64,000 bases of DNA from Acidimicrobiales bacterium (GTDB taxonomy: Bacteria; Actinomycetota; Acidimicrobiia; Acidimicrobiales; Poriferisodalaceae). Shown piece by piece: positions 52,770 through 61,179 of this stretch. Location of the stretch: the NCBI GenBank assembly GCA_030743005.1, contig JASLTG010000014.1, positions 16,677 to 80,676 of the forward strand, in the 5' to 3' direction. Position 1 is the stretch's first letter. Each line of letters opens with the position of its first letter. Below the pieces are notes generated by a model. It ran no database searches. It was not told the DNA's origin and saw nothing but the letters and a program-made list of their open reading frames with translations. The position numbers and the translations under genes are program-made.

Positions 52770-55247
52770 GTGAATTCAGCTGATCAGAACCAAAGCGGTG
52801 ACGGCCAAATTACCGAAACGCGTCCACTCGTAGGAATGCGAGTAATCGACCTAACTGATTATCGGGGAGATGTCGGACCTTGGATTCTCGGTGAATTAGG
52901 CGCTGATGTCATCAAGGTTGAACCCCCGGGCGGCTGTTCAACTCGTGGATCAGGTCCAATTCGAAAAGACGACACCTCTGATTTACGCAGTTTGCATTTC
53001 AGTTCCTACTCGTCGAATAAACGATCGATTGTCCTAGATCTGGAAGACTCCGAAGATCGAGATACGTTCCTCAAATTACTAGGAACCGCCGATTTTCTGT
53101 ATGAGTCGGGCATGCCAAGTTTCCTTTCCGAGGTGGGTATCGACAGAACTCAGATCGAATCAACCAATAATCAGCTGATTCATGTGATCGTCACTCCGTT
53201 TGGAGCAGACGGACCACGAGCAAATGACCCACACAGTGAACTATCCATAGCTTCACTGGGCGGCTCGCCGAATTTACAAGGGACTCCGGACAGGCCACCG
53301 GTAAAGGCCTCAATTCCACAAGTCTGGCGACATGCCGGAGCTGAATCAGCGGTAGCCGGAATGGTCGCACATTCTCGAATGCTCACAACTGGTCGCGAAC
53401 AACATGTTGTGGTGTCAGCGCAATCATGTGTTACTTGGACCTTGTTGAACGCGATGGAAGCCCACGCCATCCAGGGAAGTGATATCCATCGCACAGGAAC
53501 CAAAATTCTTACCGACCCTCCACTGCAAATCCGTGTCGAAGCAGCAGACGGATGGCTAATTGCAGTCAGCAGAGGAGACCTTGCTCAGGCTCTAGGCCCT
53601 TGGCTCATCGAAGAAGGCATAGTTGAGCCAACTTGGTCGGATGAAGACTGGTCAACCTTTGACCACAGGGCGATAAGCGGCGAGGCCACAACTTATGCCT
53701 TCGCCGACATTTATCAGGCAGTCAGCGCTCTGTGTATCCGTTACCCGCGTGACACACTCATGCGGCGAGGCCTTGAACTTGGAGCGACCCTGGCACCCAT
53801 CAACGACGTTGAAGACCTTCTTGGATTCGACCATCTCGAGTTAAGAAACTTTTGGAGAACCGCAGCGGACAGTCGAGGATTCACAAACGAACGAATTCCG
53901 GGCGGCTTTCTATCGTTCGATGGTCATCGACTGGTCGGCCAACGCCGACCACCGCATTTAAACGAACATAGTGAGGAAATCCGGGACAGTCTGCAAACAA
54001 GTGGCGCAGCTAGAGATAGCCGTGAAGTCGCCAGTTCGGATCTACCGCTAGCAGGACTCAAGGTCGCAGATTTCTCTTGGGTGGGCGTTGGGCCTATTAC
54101 CGCCAAGGCATTAGCTGATCACGGTGCCACGGTTGTCCGAGTTGAATCGGGTGGACGACTTGACCCGCTGCGCGTGAACGGCCCCTTCAAGGATCAAATC
54201 TTTGGAGAGAACATGTCGCAATTTTTCGGCACTTTCAATACCTCCAAACTAAGTATCGACATTGACTTAAAAAGTGAAACCGGAATTGACATAGCTCGAA
54301 AATTGATTTCATGGGCTGACGTCGTCATCGAAGCCTGGAGTCCCGGAGCCTTCGCCCGAACCGGATTCACCGACGAAGCCATTCGCTCTTTGAACCCTTC
54401 GGTCATCATCGTTCACACATCCCTACTTGCGAGCGGAGGTCCTCTATCTCCACTAGCCGGATACGGGTATCACGCTGCTGCGATTGCCGGGTACTACGAG
54501 GTAGTTGGCTGGCCAGATCTACCGCCCGACGGCCCGTACCTCGCTTACACCGACACCATCGCACCTAGATTCATAACTTCAGCGTTGTTAGCGGCGATAG
54601 ACCACCGCAGACGAACTGGAACTGGGCACGTTATCGAGGCGGCTCAGTTGGAGTGTGGTCTGCAACTCATGACTCCAGAGCTACTTAACTTCCAGATCAA
54701 TGATGTCAAGGCCACTCGAATAGGCAATCGTGACCTGAACACAGCTCCACAAGGTATCTACCCCGTTAAAGGCGACGACCGGTGGATAGGTATAACAATC
54801 AGAGATGACGCAAGTTGGGCAGTTTTTCAAACGCTTATGGGGAGCCCTGATTGGGCTAAAGAAAAACAGTATGAGACAACTACAGGACGAGTCGATGCGG
54901 CTGACCTCATAGATCAACAAATTGCCAAATGGACAATTGGCTATGAAGGCAAAGAACTAGAGAGCCAACTACTAAAGAGCGGTATTCCGGCTGGAGTAGT
55001 CGCACGAAGTAGTGACCTGCTAACAGACCCGCAATATGAGCATCTCAGTTTCTACCGCTGGCATGAGCATGGAGCTATGGGTCAAGTTCCCTACGCCGGC
55101 CATCAATACTCAATCGAAGAATACGATCATGGACCACGCTCGGCGGCGCCTCTATTAGGGGAACATACTTTTGAAGTGTTAAGTGATCTGCTTCAGATTG
55201 ACCCCGATGAGATTGCTGAGATAGCGATCAGCGGGGCACTTGGGTGA
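52770..55247 (+). CDS. Tandem two-domain class III CoA-transferase (paralogue)
   Basis: An 825-residue protein with the same double CaiB/BaiF layout as the gene at 8790: first domain from MRVIDLTDYRGDVGPWIL, second from LKVADFSWVGVGPITAK near residue 430. The second domain keeps the catalytic Asp (Asp595 in AYTDTIAPR); the first has Trp186 in the aligned site. Such a pairing of a silent and an active domain is known for DddD, which turns DMSP into DMS and 3-hydroxypropionyl-CoA, but identity with DddD is not shown. GTG start with GAGGAG upstream. It begins a gene run to the window end; the CinA-type gene overlaps its stop by four bases. Confidence 0.9.
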   Translation: MNSADQNQSGDGQITETRPLVGMRVIDLTDYRGDVGPWILGELGADVIKVEPPGGCSTRGSGPIRKDDTSDLRSLHFSSYSSNKRSIVLDLEDSEDRDTFLKLLGTADFLYESGMPSFLSEVGIDRTQIESTNNQLIHVIVTPFGADGPRANDPHSELSIASLGGSPNLQGTPDRPPVKASIPQVWRHAGAESAVAGMVAHSRMLTTGREQHVVVSAQSCVTWTLLNAMEAHAIQGSDIHRTGTKILTDPPLQIRVEAADGWLIAVSRGDLAQALGPWLIEEGIVEPTWSDEDWSTFDHRAISGEATTYAFADIYQAVSALCIRYPRDTLMRRGLELGATLAPINDVEDLLGFDHLELRNFWRTAADSRGFTNERIPGGFLSFDGHRLVGQRRPPHLNEHSEEIRDSLQTSGAARDSREVASSDLPLAGLKVADFSWVGVGPITAKALADHGATVVRVESGGRLDPLRVNGPFKDQIFGENMSQFFGTFNTSKLSIDIDLKSETGIDIARKLISWADVVIEAWSPGAFARTGFTDEAIRSLNPSVIIVHTSLLASGGPLSPLAGYGYHAAAIAGYYEVVGWPDLPPDGPYLAYTDTIAPRFITSALLAAIDHRRRTGTGHVIEAAQLECGLQLMTPELLNFQINDVKATRIGNRDLNTAPQGIYPVKGDDRWIGITIRDDASWAVFQTLMGSPDWAKEKQYETTTGRVDAADLIDQQIAKWTIGYEGKELESQLLKSGIPAGVVARSSDLLTDPQYEHLSFYRWHEHGAMGQVPYAGHQYSIEEYDHGPRSAAPLLGEHTFEVLSDLLQIDPDEIAEIAISGALG

Positions 55248-55738
55248 ACCTTGTGACATTTGATGACGTAATCGAAGCTGGTAAAGAAGTAGCAAAGGTG
55301 TTACGAAAAATTGAGGGCTCCATAGCGGTGTCTGAGTCAGCAGCTGGTGGACTAATAAACGCAGCACTTGTCGCTGTCCCCGGCGCTAGTGACTTCTACA
55401 AAGGTGGAATGGTCGTGTACACCGGTGCTGGTCGGGACCTCTTGTCTAGCGCGGGACCGTTACCAAAAAATCTAAGGGGAGCGACCGAAGCCTTCGCTAT
55501 GGTTCAAGCCGATCGAGCCAGACAGCTATACCGGGCGGATTGGGGCATAGGCGAAACAGGTGCAACGGGACCTTCAGGGAATCCTTACGGAGACCCTCCT
55601 GGTGCTGGTTGGGTTGCGTGCAGCGGAAGCACTGACGCGACTCTCGAATTGCGCACTGGGATTAATGAACGCCAGTCAAATATGTACGCGTTTGCAATCG
55701 CTGCGTTAGAACTGACGGTTCGGACAATAAAGGCGTAG
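55244..55738 (+). CDS. CinA C-terminal-type nicotinamide-nucleotide amidohydrolase
   Basis: A 164-residue PncC/CinA C-terminal domain protein, which deamidates NMN in pyridine nucleotide recycling. SIAVSESAAGGLINAALVAVPGASDFYKGGMVVYTGAGR and GETGATGPSGNPYGDPPGAGWVA match the family, including the Ser and Lys region of the active site; the N-terminal MoCF domain of full CinA is absent. The GTG start overlaps the preceding stop (GTGA). Some homologues in similar neighbourhoods may act on other amides. Confidence 0.85.
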   Translation: MNLVTFDDVIEAGKEVAKVLRKIEGSIAVSESAAGGLINAALVAVPGASDFYKGGMVVYTGAGRDLLSSAGPLPKNLRGATEAFAMVQADRARQLYRADWGIGETGATGPSGNPYGDPPGAGWVACSGSTDATLELRTGINERQSNMYAFAIAALELTVRTIKA

Positions 55739-55748
55739 ATTTTTACTT

Positions 55749-56789
55749 GTGGAACGCATACCCCTTTCGGTACTCGACCTCGCAACCGTGTCTAGCGATG
55801 CGACAAGTGCGCAGGCATTGTCGGAAGCAACTCAATTAGCGGCCGCTGCTGAACGACTCGGTTACTCAAGATTTTGGGTTGCTGAACACCACAATATGAA
55901 CACGGTTGCGAGTACTTCGCCGGCAGTACTCATCGCTCACGTAGCCGCATCCACCACTGAGATCAAAGTGGGATCGGGTGGCGTAATGCTGCCGAACCAC
56001 GCACCCTTAGTAATCGCCGAACAATTCGCGCTCTTAGAAGCGCTTCACCCAGGCCGTATTGACTTAGGAATTGGGCGAGCCCCAGGTAGTGACCGACAAA
56101 CAATGGCTGTAATCAGAGGATCCGCTTCGGCATTATCTGTCGAAGATTTCCCACGCGACTTAATTGACGTGATGGGACTTCTCGGTGACGTAAGAACCGA
56201 CCACGGATTGTGGAATAAGTTTTCGGCCACGCCTGTCGCTACCTCGTCCCCTGAGGTGATCCTGCTGGGATCAAGTGGCTTTAGCGCACAACTTGCAGGT
56301 GTTTTAGGGCTTTCGTTTACCTTTGCGAATCATTTCGATACCGGAGGGACTCTTGAAGCAGTGCAGATGTACCGAGAAGCGTTCAGGCCGTCACCAGTGC
56401 TCAGCGAGCCATACACCATCGTTTCAGCGTCAGTAATGGCCGCAACAAAGACCGAAGATGCTGTAAAGCTTGCGGCGCCGAGCCGATTAAGGAAGTACGG
56501 AATGCGTAGTGGACGCTTTTGGTCCTTAGTCCCACCTGATGAAGCTGTTTCCCATCCCGAGTGGAGTAGGGCCGAAGCAATGCCCAGCAACGCAATCAGT
56601 GGGACTGCTGATGAAGTGGTGCAAGGCCTTGAACAGTTAGTGGCACAAACTCAAGCCAATGAATTATTTCTTCACTGTTCAAGCTTCGGCCTCGAAGAAC
56701 GTTTGACAAGCCTTGAACTCATCGCTGAACGGTGGGGCCTGCGGACAGGGCGCGACTCAACAGTGGCAGCCGTCCCTCAACAATCATGA
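55749..56789 (+). CDS. Luciferase-like (LLM) flavin-dependent monooxygenase
   Basis: A 346-residue TIM-barrel flavin enzyme of the bacterial luciferase family, MsnO8-like subgroup. LAAAAERLGYSRFWVAEHHNM, IKVGSGGVMLPNHAPLVIAEQFALLEALHPGRIDLGIGRAPG and LGSSGFSAQLAGVLGLSFTFANHF are family blocks. It needs FMNH2 from a partner reductase. Known relatives oxidise alkanals, sulfonates or sulfides. GTG start at 55749 with TAGATT seven bases upstream; its stop overlaps the molybdoenzyme start (ATGA). Confidence 0.9.
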   Translation: MERIPLSVLDLATVSSDATSAQALSEATQLAAAAERLGYSRFWVAEHHNMNTVASTSPAVLIAHVAASTTEIKVGSGGVMLPNHAPLVIAEQFALLEALHPGRIDLGIGRAPGSDRQTMAVIRGSASALSVEDFPRDLIDVMGLLGDVRTDHGLWNKFSATPVATSSPEVILLGSSGFSAQLAGVLGLSFTFANHFDTGGTLEAVQMYREAFRPSPVLSEPYTIVSASVMAATKTEDAVKLAAPSRLRKYGMRSGRFWSLVPPDEAVSHPEWSRAEAMPSNAISGTADEVVQGLEQLVAQTQANELFLHCSSFGLEERLTSLELIAERWGLRTGRDSTVAAVPQQS

Positions 56790-59080
56790 AGAAGCTCACT
56801 TCTCTGGGAACCCACTTTGGGTCGTACCGAATCGAAAGCCGAGATAACGAAGTTGTGGCCGTTCATGGTCATGAACTTGACCCGTCACCATCAGCAATTG
56901 GCCAGGCGTACCTTCACCGCTCAGAGCTTCGCGTTCTTCGTCCAGCTGTTAGACGGTCCTGGTTAGAGGGAGGCCCTGGTACTCGCGGTGATCTGCGTGG
57001 AAAAGATCCCTTTGTCGAAGTTGAGTGGGATCAAGCGATATCTCTAGCTTCCGAGGAGTTAAAGCGAATTCGAACAACACACGGACCCCAGGCTCTCTTC
57101 GCAGGTTCTTACGGATGGGGGTCTTCAGGGCGAGTTCATGCCCCGGGATCGCTCTTGTTTCGCCTCCTCCGCATGTACGGAGGCTTTACAGATGTCTGGG
57201 GCACGTATTCCTCCACGGCTGCCGAGGGAATTGTCCCTTACTTCCTTGGGATGAGGTACCACGCAGCTATTGGTCGAGGGACAAGTTGGTCGGTGATTAC
57301 CCAACACACTGACCTATTCGTCTCTTTTGGAGGCCTCCGACGTTCTAATACCGAGGTGACCTATGGAGGGCAAGGAACCCACCACACAGAGGATTGGATG
57401 AAAAAGGCGAATTCAAATGGAACTGACTTCCTGAATATCGGCCCTCTCCGCGATGATATCGACGTCCAGATTGAACCTCGGTGGCAACCGATTCGGCCGG
57501 GCACTGATGTCGCCTTCATGCTGGCGTGCATCCACACGCTCATATCTAAGAAACGCGTCGATGAGGACTTTGTAGAGACCTACGTTCATGGCTGGAAGAA
57601 GTTCACTGACTATGTGATGGGAGAGTCTGACCACCAACCTAAATCTCCGATGTGGGCATCAAACATCACTGGCATAGATGCGAACACCATTGAAGAGTTG
57701 GCTGACGAGATGTCGAGTCGACGGACACTGATTAACGTCGGACTGTCGGTTCAACGTGCTGACCATGGCGAACAGTCCTATTGGGCAGCTACCGCTCTGG
57801 CCTGCGCGTTGGGTCAGATTGGCCTACCAGGAGGCGGAATTGCTTTTCCATTTGGCGCACAAGGAAATGTGGGCGCCGGGCAGGTTCGTAAAAGAGTGCC
57901 AGGAATGCCAGTCCCGCCGAGGCCGCAAGGACCTCCGGTAATCTCAGTTTCTCGTTTTCGAGAGTTGTTGGATCAACCTGGGGCTTCATACGTTTGCAAC
58001 GGTGAGTCGGGAGAATTTCCAGACATCAAGATGGTGTGGTGGGCTGGGGGAAACCCGTTCCATCATCACCAGAATTTGAACGAGTTGTCGTCGGCATGGG
58101 AACGCCCCGAGACAATTGTGGTTCAAGAACCATTTTGGACACCAACCGCGAGACGAGCGGACATCGTTTTCCCGTCTTCAACGCCATTGGAACGAAACGA
58201 TATTGGCGGAGCAGAAAATTTGTTGATCTCCCACGGTCGCGCTGTGGACCCACCAGGAGAAGCACGCGATGACTACGAAATTCTGGCCATGCTGGCAGAT
58301 CAACTTGGCCTAAAGGATCAGTTCACCGAAGGACGAACTGGAGACGAGTGGGTCGAGGTCCTGTACGACTTGTTTAGAGCTGAAAACGAATGGGCACCTG
58401 AATACCACGAGTTTTGCGAGGCCGGTTACTTGCGTTACCCAGAGATGAGCGAAATGGGTGAAAACGAACAGGTCTTTTTAAGCGAATTCCGATCCGATCC
58501 GCTTACTCACCCGCTGGGAACTCCGAGTGGCCGCATTGAACTATGGTCCGAAACCATCGCAGGCTTCGATTACGACGACTGTCCTCCGCATCCAGCTTGG
58601 ATGGAACCGTACGAACGCTTAGGTGGCAAGAACGCTGACCAATGGCCCTTGCATCTAGTTTCGAACCAGCCTTCTGTTCGGTTGCATAGCCAATACGATC
58701 ACACCGAGCCCAGCAGGGGATCCAAAGTAGCGGGTAGAGAACCGATCAGAATTCATCCGGCTACCGCTAAAGACCGCGGCGTCTGTGACGGCGACGTAGT
58801 TCGAGTCTTCAACAATCGGGGCAGCTGCCTCGCTGGCGCAGTACTTGATGACGCTTTGATGCCCGAGGTCGTTCAACTATCGACTGGAGCCTGGTATGAC
58901 CCCGACCCGGAAGGGATGTGTCGAGCAGGTAACCCCAATGTCCTAACCCGGGACAAAGGAACTTCGAAGCTGGCACAAGGGCCATCTGCTCATACCTGCC
59001 TGGTAGATATAGAACTGTTCACAGGAGTTGTTCCTCGCGTGGAGTCCTACGACCAACCTCAATTCGTCGATCAACAATAA
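56786..59080 (+). CDS. DMSO reductase-family molybdopterin oxidoreductase (BisC/TorA type)
   Basis: A 764-residue Mo-bisPGD enzyme without the N-terminal 4Fe-4S Cys motif, as in biotin sulfoxide, DMSO and TMAO reductases. The molybdenum ligand is probably a Ser in WGTYSSTAAEG. ALFAGSYGWGSSGRVHAP, WWAGGNPFHHHQNLNEL, VFPSSTPLERNDIGG and the C-terminal beta-barrel (LVSNQPSVRLHSQYDH) match that group. No Tat signal is seen, so it is probably cytosolic like BisC. It would reduce an S- or N-oxide. ATG 56786 overlaps the previous stop; DUF6457 follows, a pairing that fits Mo metabolism. Confidence 0.92.
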   Translation: MKKLTSLGTHFGSYRIESRDNEVVAVHGHELDPSPSAIGQAYLHRSELRVLRPAVRRSWLEGGPGTRGDLRGKDPFVEVEWDQAISLASEELKRIRTTHGPQALFAGSYGWGSSGRVHAPGSLLFRLLRMYGGFTDVWGTYSSTAAEGIVPYFLGMRYHAAIGRGTSWSVITQHTDLFVSFGGLRRSNTEVTYGGQGTHHTEDWMKKANSNGTDFLNIGPLRDDIDVQIEPRWQPIRPGTDVAFMLACIHTLISKKRVDEDFVETYVHGWKKFTDYVMGESDHQPKSPMWASNITGIDANTIEELADEMSSRRTLINVGLSVQRADHGEQSYWAATALACALGQIGLPGGGIAFPFGAQGNVGAGQVRKRVPGMPVPPRPQGPPVISVSRFRELLDQPGASYVCNGESGEFPDIKMVWWAGGNPFHHHQNLNELSSAWERPETIVVQEPFWTPTARRADIVFPSSTPLERNDIGGAENLLISHGRAVDPPGEARDDYEILAMLADQLGLKDQFTEGRTGDEWVEVLYDLFRAENEWAPEYHEFCEAGYLRYPEMSEMGENEQVFLSEFRSDPLTHPLGTPSGRIELWSETIAGFDYDDCPPHPAWMEPYERLGGKNADQWPLHLVSNQPSVRLHSQYDHTEPSRGSKVAGREPIRIHPATAKDRGVCDGDVVRVFNNRGSCLAGAVLDDALMPEVVQLSTGAWYDPDPEGMCRAGNPNVLTRDKGTSKLAQGPSAHTCLVDIELFTGVVPRVESYDQPQFVDQQ

Positions 59081-59093
59081 GGAGGAAGAAGAG

Positions 59094-59330
59094 ATGTCAG
59101 ATGAAAGCCCCTCAGCGCAAGAATGGCTCTCAGGTCTTGCCACCGAATTAGGGCTCGATGCACCGAACTCGAAAGAGATTGAAAGCCTCCTAAATCTTGC
59201 TGGTGTAGCCGCCCACAGTTCCGAACGGATAGCCGCACCAATTGCATGTTGGATGATTGGCGTAGCCAAAATAGAGCCAGCTGAGGCGTTGGCTTTGGTC
59301 CAGAAATATGAGAACGGACGCGTTGGGTAA
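59094..59330 (+). CDS. DUF6457-type small protein
   Basis: A 78-residue helical protein starting MSDESPSAQEWLSGL, with LLNLAGVAAHSSERIAAPIACWMIG and a terminal EALALVQKYEN, the layout of DUF6457 proteins. In actinobacteria these are commonly found with molybdenum cofactor genes (general knowledge, not shown here); its position directly behind the molybdoenzyme agrees. An excellent GGAGG lies eight bases before the ATG. Confidence 0.8.
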   Translation: MSDESPSAQEWLSGLATELGLDAPNSKEIESLLNLAGVAAHSSERIAAPIACWMIGVAKIEPAEALALVQKYENGRVG

Positions 59331-59353
59331 AGGATTACCTACAATCGAATACT

Positions 59354-60643
59354 GTGAACGATCGAAACTGGGGATTCAGAACCAGAGCGCTACATGCTGG
59401 CGGTAGGCCAGATCCCACCACCGGATCTCGAGCAGTTCCTATCTATCAATCGACCAGTTTTGTATTCGAAGACACAGCCGATGCTGCAGACAAATTTGCT
59501 CTCCAAAAATACGGGACGATTTACACGCGGATTTCCAATCCGACCATCAATGCATTTGAAGAGCGAATGGCCAGCCTTGAAGGTGGAATCGGTTCAGTCG
59601 CTACGGCTTCTGGAATGTCAGCAGAATTCTTGACCGCAGCTGCGTTAGCAGGGCAGGGCGACAACCTGGTTACATCCTCTGCATTGTATGGAGGTACACA
59701 CACCCTCTTCGATGTAACACTGAGCCGCTTTGGGATAGAAGCCCGATTCGTTGACGGAGATGACCCGGACGCGTACGCCAAGAACATCGACGAGAATACG
59801 AAGTTCCTCTATACAGAGATCGTAGGTAACCCTTCGGGATCGATTCCTGATTTAGCGGCCATCGCCCAGGTAGCTCATGCCAATGATTTACCCCTGATCG
59901 TCGATGGAACCTTCGCTACACCCTATTTATGTCAGCCGATCAACCATGGCGCAGACATCGTCCTGCATTCAGCAACGAAGTTCATAGGCGGCCATGGAAA
60001 CTCGATAGGTGGAATCGTCACTGAGTCTGGTCGTTTCGATTGGGGGAGCGGCCGCTTTCCACAAATGACCGAACCAGTTGACAGCTACAACGGTTTGAAA
60101 TTTTGGGAGAACTTCGGGGAGTACGCCTTTTGTACCAAATTGCGGGCAGAGCAGCTACGCGACATCGGCGCTTCAATGGCACCCATTAATGCGTTCCTTT
60201 TGCTTCAAGGGTTGGAAACTTTGCCCTTCAGGATGGACGCACACGTTGCCAACGCGCAGGCTGTTGCGGAACACCTAAACCAGCACGCAACGGTGAGCTG
60301 GGTCAACTACGCCGGCCTCACCGATTCTCAGTACCACGAACTCGCGAAACGATACTTACCCAAGGGTCCGGGAGCGATCTTTACTTTCGGAGTCAAAGGA
60401 GGAAGGCACGCCGGAGCTAAGTTCATTGAATCTCTACAAGTAATTAGCCACCTAGCCAACGTTGGGGATGCTCGGACACTCATAATCCACCCGGCATCAA
60501 CGACTCATCAACAGCTTTCAGAAGAGGCTTTAGCCACGGGCGGAGTGACCGAAGATATGGTCAGAATTTCTGTAGGGCTAGAAGATCTGGAAGACATTAT
60601 TTGGGACCTTGACCAGGCGTTATCGAAAGCGAGTCAGGTATGA
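59354..60643 (+). CDS. metY: O-acetylhomoserine sulfhydrylase (MetY-type)
   Basis: A 429-residue PLP enzyme of the Cys/Met metabolism family, making homocysteine (or methionine with methanethiol) from O-acetylhomoserine. TRALHAGGRPDPTTGSRAVPIYQSTSFVF, IYTRISNPT, EIVGNPSGSIPDL, the PLP Lys in LHSATKFIGGHGNSIGG, and the terminal RISVGLEDLEDIIWDL are diagnostic; the length separates it from the shorter cystathionine enzymes. GTG start at 59354, TACAAT eight bases upstream. It overlaps the next gene by ATGA. Confidence 0.92.
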   Translation: MNDRNWGFRTRALHAGGRPDPTTGSRAVPIYQSTSFVFEDTADAADKFALQKYGTIYTRISNPTINAFEERMASLEGGIGSVATASGMSAEFLTAAALAGQGDNLVTSSALYGGTHTLFDVTLSRFGIEARFVDGDDPDAYAKNIDENTKFLYTEIVGNPSGSIPDLAAIAQVAHANDLPLIVDGTFATPYLCQPINHGADIVLHSATKFIGGHGNSIGGIVTESGRFDWGSGRFPQMTEPVDSYNGLKFWENFGEYAFCTKLRAEQLRDIGASMAPINAFLLLQGLETLPFRMDAHVANAQAVAEHLNQHATVSWVNYAGLTDSQYHELAKRYLPKGPGAIFTFGVKGGRHAGAKFIESLQVISHLANVGDARTLIIHPASTTHQQLSEEALATGGVTEDMVRISVGLEDLEDIIWDLDQALSKASQV

Positions 60644-61140
60644 CAGTGCTTCATGAATCAGTCTCGGGATGGGCCGAACCAACGGCTACAGCCCGGTTAG
60701 ATCTGCTTAGGCGAACTCGTACCATTGCCATGGTCGGGGTGTCAGCAAACGCATCCAGACCAAGCAATTTCGTAGCGACTTACCTTCTCAGTTCGAGTGC
60801 TGATTTTGAGGTTTATTTCGTCAACCCAATGGTTGAAGAGATTCTTGGTGAACCTTGCTATGCGACCCTGGAAGACCTGCCCGTAACGCCCGATATGGTC
60901 GATGTGTTTCGACGTCATGAAGACCTACCAGAGGTCGCTCAGCAGGCTGTGGCTATAGGCGCTCAATCTTTCTGGACTCAACTAGGACTCTGGAACGTGG
61001 AAGCAGCGGCGATAGTTGTCGAGGCAGGAATGGACCTTGTTATGGACCGATGTTTGAAGATCGAACACGCGAGATTCCATGGAGGCCTCCATCTCGCAGG
61101 CTTTGATACTGGAGTGATTGACTCACGGCTCGAACCATAA
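60640..61140 (+). CDS. CoA-binding domain protein (YccU-like)
   Basis: A 166-residue Rossmann-fold CoA-binding protein. RTIAMVGVSANASRPSNFVATYLL is the nucleotide loop, YFVNPMVEEILGEPCYATLEDLP and VDVFRRHEDLPEVAQQAVAIGAQSFWTQLG complete the family pattern. Function not established; such genes often sit beside MetY in actinobacteria. It starts inside the end of metY (ATGA overlap), so expression is coupled. Confidence 0.88.
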   Translation: MTVLHESVSGWAEPTATARLDLLRRTRTIAMVGVSANASRPSNFVATYLLSSSADFEVYFVNPMVEEILGEPCYATLEDLPVTPDMVDVFRRHEDLPEVAQQAVAIGAQSFWTQLGLWNVEAAAIVVEAGMDLVMDRCLKIEHARFHGGLHLAGFDTGVIDSRLEP

Positions 61141-61179
61141 GTTCAGGTCCAGACCGATAGCAGGCAAACTGGTGAAGTC

